Below are positions 1 to 9,531 of a DNA stretch of 47,005 bases, piece after piece. Each line of letters opens with the position of its first letter. Within the stretch, counting starts at the first letter, position 1. The notes beneath the pieces are model-generated. The model was given only the letters and a program-made list of their open reading frames with translations. It was not told the origin of the DNA and did not search any database. The position numbers and the translations under genes were made by a program. Source of the stretch: Lobulomyces angularis (lineage: Eukaryota; Chytridiomycota; Chytridiomycetes; Lobulomycetales; Lobulomycetaceae); assembly GCA_027604685.1 (NCBI GenBank), contig JADHYX010000146.1, positions 1 through 47,005 on the forward strand, written 5' to 3'.

Positions 1-106
1 AAACTTCGATAAACTTCTAAAAGATTTGAATACTTCTAAAAAATGCTAAAGTCTTCTCAAAACTTCGATTCATTACAAGTGTAGATAGTTATATTGTAGT
101 AATGTT

Positions 107-293
107 TTTTTACAAGGGTTTCTTTGTTACACAAACCGTTGCTTGTTTGTTCAATTAATAAAAGACTTATAACTTGATCTATTTTGAACTCTTCTTATTA
201 TTATATTTATTTAAGTAGAACGCCGGTTAGCGCTTATCTAATGCATGGAACAAACAAGCAAGGGTTTGTGTAACAAAGAAACCCTTGTAAAAA
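107..293. repeat. 46-bp inverted repeat (hairpin-forming)
   Basis: The left arm (107-152) and right arm (248-293) are reverse complements of about 46 bp with one mismatch, separated by 95 bp. The arms contain AAGGGTTTCTTTGTTACACA and its complement. A transcript could fold into a long near-perfect hairpin. The loop and the flank also share a direct repeat (separate entry), so this may be a decayed foldback or MITE-like element. No transposase is nearby. The open frame at 245-448 simply reads through these repeats and I do not treat it as a gene. Confidence 0.8.
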
Positions 294-401
294 TAATTAT
301 AACTAGCAACACTACCATTTTCAGTACATATTTTAAAATCTTCTTTTTATTATATTATTTAAGTAGTACGCCAGTTAGTGCTAATCTAATAGAAACCAAG
401 C
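191..401 (+). repeat. Imperfect direct repeat pair
   Basis: Segments at about 191-258 and 340-401 are related. Both run CTTCTT..TTATTATAT, then TTTAAGTAG.ACGCC.GTTAG, then CTAATCTAAT or CTTATCTAAT, then GAA.CAA(A)CAAGC. They differ by scattered substitutions. The pair interleaves with the inverted repeat, so the block is a compound repeat. Its function is unknown. Confidence 0.65.
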
Positions 402-459
402 AAAAAGAAAGTTTTGTAGTGGCAGGTACCTTTAGGTACGAAAACTAGTATGGGCACAG

Positions 460-2031
460 TGAATCGTGACATTTCAACTCAGTTTTCTTTTTCAACATCC
501 TCATCTCATCAAACTTTTCTTCGAGACTCAAAGAATGCAATAAATGCAATGTGTTTCAAGACTCAATAATGTTATAGTTTCAACTACCTTTTCCTTATCA
601 AATAACTCAAATAACCTTTAATACTTAACCATTGCAACATATCCTATATTATTTAATCACTCTTTTTCTCCTCACATAGCATGTTATCCCCGCACTCAAA
701 AATTTTGTTTTATTTCTTTATCTGAAAAAATTCAAGTAAAGTCCAATGTTAAATTCGTCATGATTCTAAAAGACTAACCAAGTAAACGTGTAGCGTTACC
801 TATCCAATAGCAAGGATGTTATTTAATGATGTTGTTATCCAATCACAAGAAAAATAAAATACGTGTTAATTTTTAACTTTTGTAATTTTTTTTTAAGTCT
901 CTTCACTTTTGGTTCAATATTCAAGATCAATAACTTTTAAAATTTACAAATTGAATTTTTAATGATACCTTAATCATTAAATTTCTACTACAATGTTTTC
1001 TTAACCAATTTTTCCTGTTTAAAATACCCGGAACTTCGTCTTTAGTTTCGTTCAAAACTTAGAAACAAATACTATTAACAACATTCTTTGCACTTTCTAC
1101 TATCTTTTCAAATTAACAGTAATTTTGTACAATTTAATGACAAAGGCTTTAAACAACGGTCACTGTTATCCAATTACAAGGAATAAAAACAAATGTTACT
1201 TATTAATTATTGTAATAACGTTTGCTATCACTTACCTGACCGATTCCAGCAGTTAACCTACTTTTACCTAAATTTAATCTATAAAATTTTCAACTTTTTT
1301 ACAGGAGTTGAATTGATACTTTCCTCATTGAAACTAATAAATGCGTGTTGATACCTACAGTCAGGGCAAGGAATAATTCATCTATCAAAACTTTTTATTA
1401 ATCTGCAAAGAACGACTTGGTTCTGGTAAAGATTTATTATTTTATTTAATTGAATTTCAAAGAAAAGTCAAAAAAAGTAATCTATCGAATTCCGTGAAAA
1501 TATTTTCTATTTAGGTAGAATTTAAGAGTCAACGCTTCCTTTTTTTTTTCAAGTTAATAAAAACCATTAACATAATGTTGGGAATTAGGTGACAATTTCA
1601 AGAACTCTTTAATATCAATTTAAGAATAGTGATACAATTTTTTGAAAAAATTGTAAAAATTGGGTTGTAAAAATTTTGCATGTAAAAAAATTCGTAATTG
1701 GCTAATCGTTAATAATTTTGATAAATCTATTGCATTGCTTTTAAGGCTACATTTCAAAAGAAAAAAAAATAATTTTTTCTTTAGACTGTGATTAACAATT
1801 GTGAGCAAAATTTTTTTAATGCCTACTTACGTACTTCCTTCCTGCATGAAAATTAATAATTCTTACAGCTTCTTCTGTCAATTCTTTCTCTCTCATTTCG
1901 ACTTTTTTTTCATTATAGTTCCATTATTTTAGTGGTGTATTGTAAATCTGACTCCACAAAATTGTCACTGATAAGCCTCCCAATTTGAGTTTTTTTTTTT
2001 TTTTTTTTAATTTATTTACTTCAATTATAAA
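460..2031. other. Gene-free AT-rich stretch
   Basis: No coding frame is convincing on either strand. A weakly conserved direct repeat may exist: GTTATCCAATCACAAG at about 833 and GTTATCCAATTACAAG at about 1165, each followed by similar AT-rich sequence for about 50 bp. An 18-nt T run (1991-2008) lies just upstream of the copper-fist gene and may act as a poly(dA:dT) promoter tract. Confidence 0.5.
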
Positions 2032-4016
2032 ATGGTGATTGTTTTATTTGAAAGTAAATTTGCTTGTGAAAAATGTATAAAAGGTCATAGATCTTCCACT
2101 TGCGACCATTTAAGGAGGGATTTATTGGAAGTAAACTCAAAGGGGTAAGCGTTTTTTTTCATAGAAATAGCACTATTCTCTACGTTAAAAGTTTATAGTA
2201 ATGCTAATTAAATCTATATTTTAGACGCCCACTAACACAGTGTGAAAACTGTAGAACAAGTAGAAAATCTGGAAAATTGGTTGCCTCCCACCACACTTGC
2301 ATTTGTAGAGCTGCAGCTAAAGGTTAATAATTTTTTTTTCAATTAGCAAGCAATTTATAATTAAAAATAGGAAAAAAGTATACCTCAAAACTAGAGTTAA
2401 ACATAAAGAACGACTCTGCCAATCCAGTTTCCTTTACAACAATTACGTATGGGGTAGAAAACTTTGATAAGTTTAAGTCGGATTTATTATCGAACAATCT
2501 TAGTTTGAGTATAATTAAAAGTAAAAAAGAGGAGCCTAAGAAAATATTTTGTGGATACAAGGATTTAACCATTTTAGAAGAAAAATTTGAATTTGATGAG
2601 GTATTAATGCGAGGTAAAAATTAAGTTGATGATTTAATGAAATATTTTTTTCAGCCAATCCATGTAAATGTCAGTTTGGTGGCGAATGTATATGCAGCAA
2701 ACTTTCGAAGAATAAGCATTCACCAGTTGTACTGTCAAATGATTTAAATGTTGTAAAAAAAATAAAGACTTCTGTTTCTTCAAATTGCTGCGCTAATGAA
2801 AACGGGAAGGAAGGTTGTTGCGTGGGTGGATGCGAATGTGCTACAGATGATGATGATGGAGGGTGTAGTTGTTCCTCACGTAGCGAACAAACCTCTAACT
2901 CTATGAACTCAACTTTGAATCAAGTATCAATATTCAGCCTTGTAAATTCTCCCTACACCAATGAGTACCATATTTCCTTCTCTTGTTTAAAATTTTATAA
3001 TAATTTTTAAAATAATTTTAGTGTTAATGTAGTTGATGAAACTCGAAGCTGTTGTGGCTCTGAATCAAAAATAGAATCGCCAAATGTTGGATCATCCACT
3101 TCTACCTCCATTACACAAATAAATTCTTCAGTGTAAATCCAATCTTGTAATCTTACCGTTAAAATTTTATTTTTAAGTAGTCCTGCAGGTATATTTGATG
3201 AGCAAAATGTTAAGAAAATATCTTGCTGTAGTGGCAAAAAAACAATTGGCGATAACAAAAATACTAGTAGAAGTATGCACGATTTATCAAACCACGCTGT
3301 TTCAAATTCATTGGGGTTGTCTTTTGCAACTAACAACAGGTATTAGTTTTTTTTTTTTTCATTAATAATCTTTTAGTCAGTTTAGTTTTATTCACGGTAC
3401 TCAACCTCAACAACAAAATGCGACACCTCCACGTATTATTCAAAGTACTTCAACCTACTTATCACCTGCCACTGTTCCACATCAAAATCTAACATACAAA
3501 CCTTCTGAACATTCCAATACTACTTATCAAAGCCCCCAGCAAAACTCAAATTATCAAAGCCCCCAGCAAAAGCAACATATGCTTTCTCACCAAAGTAATA
3601 ATATGAATTTTCAAAGTCCTCGTCAAAACTTAAATTTTAGTTTTAGTCCCAATATGCAACAGCAGCAACAACAGCTTTTACAAAACAGTAACAATGGAGA
3701 ACAAGTTTTACAAAACAACAATAATACAGTAAACTCACACTGGCAAAATTTTAGTAGTCACCAGAATTCTGAGGATAGTAGCCACAATCAAATGGAAGAA
3801 CTAATTAGAGCTGCAAACCTTCAAAATCTGATGAATTATTCGAGTCTAAATTTTAATGTGCATCTGCAACAAAGTCATCTACAGGGTGATCATGTCAATA
3901 ATAATTTAGCTTATACAAATACAGTTCTGCCACAGCCACAAGATTTGCAATCTGCATCTAAACATCAGGTTAACATTAATCAAGCTACGGAAGATAATCT
4001 GTGGTTTTTAAAGTAG
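2032..4016 (+). CDS. Copper-fist transcription factor (ACE1/MAC1/AMT1 family)
   Basis: Predicted copper-sensing nuclear DNA-binding regulator of about 558 aa. Exons: 2032-2144, 2225-2322, 2371-2613, 2655-2964, 3022-3132, 3178-3339, 3377-4016. The N-terminus has the copper-fist zinc module (C12, C15, C24, H26; ACEKCIKG..) and, across intron 1, the minor-groove motif GRPLTQC followed by CENCR and HTCICRA. Exon 4 holds further Cys clusters: KCQFGGECIC, then NCC...GCCVGGCEC and GGCSCSS. Exons 5 and 6 add SCCGS and SCCSG. In ACE1-type activators such CxC arrays bind Cu(I) clusters. The C-terminal half is Gln/Asn/Ser-rich and contains a short duplicated QSPQQ block, consistent with an activation region. 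The first ATG is used because the fist normally begins within about 10 residues of it. Target genes and activator versus deprivation-sensor type cannot be told from sequence. Confidence 0.93.
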
Positions 4017-4513
4017 ATTAACTATATTATATATTTTATTGGAAATTATCAATGAACGTTTTTTTTTTTTTTTTTTATAAATTTAAATAGATTCGGATAG
4101 TGAAATATATATGCAACAAATTTTCATATCTTAGACTATCAAAAGATTTTTATGATTGGATAATTATCAGCATCTAGTAAAAGAAAAAAAAATAAAACCC
4201 GTCAAACTTTATAAAAAGGATTGTTTTAAACAAATGGTTAAATTGGATATATAATAAAAATGTTGATTGTAAGCCGACCGTTATTTTTGTTCCAATATGT
4301 TGCAATATATTCTAGAACTTAGATTTCAATTTCCAGAAGCATCTGTAAGGTATTCATGTAATAAGTTCAAAAAAAAAATTGCAGCGATAGTATTATAAAA
4401 ATTGTACTATAAATAAATACTTGTGAAAATTTTTATTTCAAAATTTCTAAGTAAAATTAATATTTTAATTTTAAATTACAGTTTTACATAATAAAAATAA
4501 ATTTGAAATTAAT
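4017..4513. other. Intergenic region
   Basis: About 500 bp of AT-rich spacer between two plus-strand regulator genes. It must hold the 3' end of the copper-fist transcript and the promoter of the C2H2 gene. I see no further gene or clear motif. Confidence 0.5.
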
Positions 4514-5467
4514 ATGGATGAACCAATTCTCTTTGATGTTTTTTCACTAGAGATGCCTTCTGGGGTAATTTCACCAGAATCAGGTCACTACACCATACCA
4601 GAATCAACTAGTTTACCACATTTCACTTCACCAGGAGAAAATGCCACCCCAGATTCAGATAAGTCACCTTCAAAATTCGAATTGCACCCTTTAAGGAATT
4701 CTCAATTTGCATACCCAATAATTCAAAAGCGGAATAATGTGTACGGTTATGACATTGAATTAAGCAATCCTGATTATTTAAACGCAAATAATCCTTACCT
4801 ACAAAATCCCGACATTTTAGGAAGTTTTTCAAATCAACCAGTAACTCAGCAACAACTATACTACTCAATCCCCAGCTATAATTTCTTTCCATTGTCTCCA
4901 AATCAAAACCTAGATCAACAGTTTTTACCTCCATTGCCAAACAACAATGCGCAAGATATCAAGTACAATTTATACCCAACGGTATTTCAGCACCAATCGC
5001 AGTTGCAACAAAGTTACGAAATAGGGGGAAGAAAGTATAAAGCCAAGATAAAAGGAGTAACGTCGAATGCAGATGAAGCATTAGAAATTTTCAAATGTAC
5101 ACATGAAGGATGCCCGAAAGTTTTTAATCATATTTTTAATTTAAAATCACACTTAAAGGCCCATTCACCTGAAAGATCTTTTGTTTGTGACCAATGCTCT
5201 TCAAGTTTTAGGAGAAGCCATGATTTAAAAAGGCACTGCCGTAGTATACATAGTTCTATAAAACCGTTTGAATGCAGATCATGTTCCAAATCGTTTAGTA
5301 GGATGGTTAGTAGAAATTTTAAATTTGAAAGCCATTTAACTTTAAAGGAATATTTGTTTTTTTTTAAACTTTCAAAAGAAATTGACATATTTGCTAACAT
5401 TTTTCAAATTTAGGATGCATTAAAACGTCACATTGGCAGGCCAAATAGTAGCTGCTACGAACCATGA
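4514..5467 (+). CDS. C2H2 zinc-finger transcription factor (three fingers)
   Basis: Predicted nuclear DNA-binding protein of 281 aa. Exons: 4514-5305 and 5414-5467. The first about 190 residues are disordered (Ser/Pro/Asn/Gln-rich). The C-terminus carries three consecutive C2H2 fingers starting near residue 193. Finger 1 has C-x4-C spacing (CTHEGC...HLKAH), finger 2 is CDQC...HCRSIH, and finger 3 starts CRSCSKSFSRM. The intron falls inside finger 3. Splicing at GTTAG after the Met codon joins it to DALKRH, restoring a standard finger and replacing an AT-rich read-through tail, so the short second exon is well supported. Linkers resemble the Crz1/Prz1 group of fungal calcium and stress regulators, but this assignment is only suggestive. 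Confidence 0.9.
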
Positions 5468-6148
5468 ACCAAAAGTATAGAAATAGATGCTTGTATTTTG
5501 AAAATCAAATTTAATTTCAATTCTTGTTATCTTATTTATTTAATTTATTTCAATACTATACAGATTCACTAAATAAGTTTTGCTACTTTTGTTTCTGGAT
5601 TATTTTTTATTGATGATACCAACAATGGCATTTTGTTAAATAAATTTGGTGCTTTAAACCTTTTCAGCATATAATCCAAAAATTAACATTCACTCAGCTG
5701 GTAAAGTGCTTTGTTTTCATTACACACAAAATTTCAATAAAAAATGTTATAAAATTATCAATCTTTCCATGCATTATCAGTAAAAAATAATAAATAAAAA
5801 TAAAAAAAAATAAAAAAAAATAAATAAAGCATTGATTTTTATTTTTGCTTGAGGTTAAATACATAATAAAATAATTTAACAATGGTAGATTTTGATTCCT
5901 CAATTCATCAAACAGATTTTAAAGCTGAAAACCCTCAATCATTTAATTTGAACGTCTGGCTGTTGGCGAGGAACTTCTATTCAAATATTAGAATAAAATA
6001 TTCTTATTAGAAGAAAATATTATACTCACTCTTTCAACTACAAAGAAAAAATTGCTGCTTAAAATACGTCCTGATTCCTTCATGACAAATTTATTTGTGT
6101 AACGAAAATTTGTTCCAGTCAGAATATTTGTTCCAAAACTATAAAACT
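5468..6148. other. Intergenic region with possible upstream ORF or 5' exon
   Basis: A 680-bp spacer. It contains an ATG-initiated 42-codon frame at 5882-6010 (MVDFDSSIHQTDFKAENPQS...) in coding-like sequence, ending 138 nt before the chosen OPI1 start. It could be a regulatory uORF or a real 5' exon of OPI1. A possible donor (GTCTGG) is poor, so I have not joined it. Confidence 0.4.
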
Positions 6149-7494
6149 ATGAACATAAATTCACTGTTGTCGAGTGAAAAGTCCAAACCAAAACCCATAT
6201 CTTCACCAACAGACATAAATAAGTCCCTTTATTGCACGAAGGACACTCCACAACCAGAAAATAACTACATACCTCAAAATTTACAGCAACATTCACCAAA
6301 TTCATACAGTTCGAATTCAGGAGGATTTATTGAGAGGGTATCCAATTCTATTCCTATTGTAAACAAGTCAATAAATAACATTCATTACTATACTCCTCAA
6401 CTAATTCATTCCAGCGTTCAAACTGTCTCCACAGCCTTACCATTAAACACCTTAGACAGATTTGCTTGCTCTGGACTTGATAGAGTATTTTATTAATTTA
6501 ATTTTCTTGTTTCATCTCCGTAATTTTTTTATCTTTTAGTTAGGATTATTCCAGCAGCAACCTCAAGAAGAACATATTGAAATTTCATCTTCACCAGTAG
6601 AATCTGATTACCCAAAAATTTCAAATACATCATCCGCATCCTTGATACCGTTTAGTGATTATAGCATATCTAAAGTTTCCAATGAAGATAAACCCATGGA
6701 TCCTCCATCAAGGTGGTCTGGAGTTGTTACAAGTGTTCAATATAATTTTGGTCAAATGGTTATAAGTGATGAGGTATTAAAAGGAATTAAGTATTGTATA
6801 CAGTGGATACAAAATGCCTACCACCATATTGATGAACAGGTTAGGACTTTACGCAGTTATTTGGAGGAATCGTATACGAGGTATATGGGATTGTTATCGT
6901 TAATGGAATTTTTTTAATGTTACTCGTTTTATCTCCTCACATTTTTTTATTAATATCAATACTGATATTTTTTTTATTAGATATTCAAATCAACAACATG
7001 AACCAAATTTTCAAAGAAATGAAATTATTCAAGCAGAGCATTCCCTTTTATTGGAAAAAATATTTTATGTTAAGCGAGAAGTTGTGGAAACAGTTCGTAA
7101 AGTTGTAGAAATAATAAGTAGATACGCAGCTGTTTACTTACCTGGAGATGCTAAACAGAGTGTTAGAAATTTTATTCTCTCACTTCCTTCGAGATGGGTA
7201 ATTAGTTACACTTCACAATCTATTTTACATGTTTTTTGTAAGGCATCTTCAAATACTTCACAGCAGTCTCAGCAAAGTTCTCATCCTTCACCACCAGAAA
7301 CACTTCAGACTCCAACCCCACCATTAAGCCCTCTAGCACACGCCAATAAAGTTATAAGTTTTGGGCAAGAAAGTTCAGATATGTTAAAAGGTGTTAACAA
7401 CGTTTTCAGCCAAACTTTGGAAAGTGCTGAAAATATTTTAGGCAGAAAAGTACAAGTATTTAGACATAACGAAGATAAAATGGATCTTAGTTGA
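6149..7494 (+). CDS. OPI1: Opi1/Ccg-8 family transcriptional repressor
   Basis: Homologue of the fungal Opi1 family, which in yeast binds phosphatidic acid and VAP at the ER and represses INO/phospholipid genes when released. Length 381 aa; exons 6149-6484, 6540-6880, 6981-7197, 7243-7494. Family hallmarks are seen in order. Exon 1 has VNKSINNIHYYTPQ and LDRFACSGLDR. Exon 2 has RWSGVVTSVQ and LKGIKYCIQWIQNAYHHIDE, the helical Opi1 core. Exon 3 has KREVVETVRKVVEIISRYA and FILSLPSRW. Intron 3 is 45 nt, a multiple of 3 and stop-free, so retention would insert 15 residues; removing it restores the usual end after the LPSRW motif. The first in-frame ATG of the open exon is taken as start, and an additional upstream exon is possible. 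An FFAT motif is not obvious. Confidence 0.92.
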
Positions 7495-7770
7495 TATTGT
7501 TTATAATTTCCAAATTTATTGAAGTTAGAAAAATTGGATGTATTTTATCTAATCAATTATAAAGTGTAAAAGACATAAAACGTAAAAAAATTTTTTTTCG
7601 TTTAATACATTCTTCATTCGTTTTTCTGAACTATACCTGAAATTTCTAAAGCTTTAATAAGTTTTAATTTTTAAAAGAGTAGTTTAGAAATTTTTTTAAT
7701 GATAATTAAAATAATAATTGAAATTAAATAAAATTTTTTAGAACTCCGCGAACAGTTGTAAAACTTACAT

Positions 7771-9366
7771 ATGGGTTGTAATGCATCAAAAAACAAATAC
7801 TATTATGATTCTAAATCTGCATATACATTACTTGTTTTAGGTATTGAGAATACCGGTAAAACTTCATTTATAATGAGATTAAATGGAGGTAAGAAAATTA
7901 CTCACAAAAATAACTAAAATAAATTAGATAATTCCAAAAAAAGTTATACGACTTGGGGGTTTGCTAGTAAAAACATAGTTTGGGAAAAAAAAAATTGTCA
8001 TTTAATCAGTTCGACAACAACCAGACCCCATAGATTAAATAAAAAAAACAAAAAATTCAACAACCAAAGCTTAAAGCTTTATGATGTTGGAGGAAATAAA
8101 AAAATTAGAAAAATATGGTCAAATTATTTTGCTGAGGTACTACTAACATGAAAATAAAGACTAAATTCAATAAAATTAAAAAAGGCACATGGGATAATCT
8201 ACTTAATTGATGGATCAGAGACAAATCAAGAAAAAATCAATGAAACTGCTGCAGAACTTAAATTAGTACTTAAGGACTCGAGAGTTGTTGGAAAACCGAT
8301 GTTGATGTAAGGAAAAAAGACCTCAACAAAAAATTGAAGTTTTTTTTATTCAGATTATTTAATAAAAAGGACATGACAAATAGTAAAAATGAGACTAATT
8401 TACAGGATTTGTTAGAAAATTATGATATTGAGCAATTCAAGTTAATCCGAAATAGTGAAACAGATAACAAGGTTCTTTACTTGGAAAATAAGAATTTTTT
8501 TGTACAGGAAATTTCTTTACGTACAAAAAATGGAGATGCAGATAAAGAAAAATTTACTAACAAAATACATCCCACAGATGAAGTGGAAATTGAAACAAAA
8601 AATAAAAATAATAACGGGTTGATATGCTACAATAAAAATGATCTGCAGTTTGGGATGGATTGGTTACTAAATAGTATTGATGATCAAATTGAATTTAAAG
8701 ATTTGAAATTCAGAATAAAAAATGACTGTGAAGTGCAAGAAATTAAATATGAAAATGACAGAATCGCGCAGAAGAAAAGAGTTGAGGAATGGGCCACACA
8801 ACTGGAATGCAATTCACAAATTGAAGATAATCAAGAGTCAACATTGTCAAAAGTAGACGTAAATGCTAAAATTGACTGGGGTGGTATTAATAGCGAAGCT
8901 GAAGTGGAACTAAATGAAAATATCGCAGAAACGGAAAGCAAACCACATGATGATACAGCGAATAGAAGCAACTCTGTAAATTCAGTTAGTCTGCTAGAAA
9001 CTTTTGGCATTGATGGAAGTGGTGTTGCTGATGTTACAAATATAAAAACACTGGTAAAAAATTTTATAATTACCATTCTCAATTATTTAAAATCATTAGA
9101 AAAATATGACTGATGGAACGAAGGTTAAATTAACATCAGAAATGAAAGAACTATTAACCAAACCACTACTTCCACTCTTAAATCCAAATAAATCTTCAAA
9201 TTCAACTCAAATTGATGAAAGCATTCACTCAATAGAAAAAAAAATAACACTGGAGTCAGAATGTGATGAATTTTTGCAAAAAAAACGATCGATGTCATTA
9301 CCCCCACCTACTTCGCTTATTGGTAGAAGTTTACCACCAATTAAAGGAGGTCCCATACATAGATGA
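7771..9366 (+). CDS. ARL13: ARL13-like ciliary small GTPase
   Basis: Predicted Arf-family GTPase of the ARL13 group, a ciliary membrane protein that acts as GEF for ARL3. Length 471 aa; exons 7771-7888, 7928-8136, 8185-8306, 8354-9053, 9100-9366. The P-loop is GIENTGKT (residues 24-31). Switch II is DVGGNKKIRKIWSNYFAE (92-109), closely matching the ARL13B pattern. The G4 motif NKKD (153-156) appears only after splicing introns 2 and 3. After the G domain, QFGMDWLLNSIDDQ and a charged RVEEWATQLE helix match the ARL13 extension, followed by an acidic disordered tail with a Pro-rich end. The N-terminus MGC suggests myristoylation plus palmitoylation. Asn replaces the Arf catalytic Gln after DVGG. 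About 25 residues are inserted between switch I and switch II. Confidence 0.9.
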
Positions 9367-9531
9367 ATAAATTTTTTATTGATGATGTTATTATTTAGTA
9401 TATACATAAACAGAAAATAGAACTTTTTCTAGATTTTTCTAATTTATCAATTTACTTAAAAAAATTTTTTCATCAACTATACACAACTGTCTATTGAAAA
9501 ATTTGGTATATTAAATTAAACCGAAAAGAAA

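Noticed and set aside
1..60. Telomere-like repeat (ACTTCT/ACTTCGAT words)
   Set aside because: Irregular and AT-rich; not a tandem telomeric unit.
245..448. 67-codon open frame
   Set aside because: It reads through the inverted and direct repeats and has no protein-like conservation signal.
2339..2572. 77-codon minus-strand frame
   Set aside because: Antisense shadow of copper-fist exon 3, which has a firm spliced reading.
4623..5400. Minus-strand frames of 105 and 90 codons
   Set aside because: Antisense to the C2H2 gene; the plus strand encodes clear zinc fingers.
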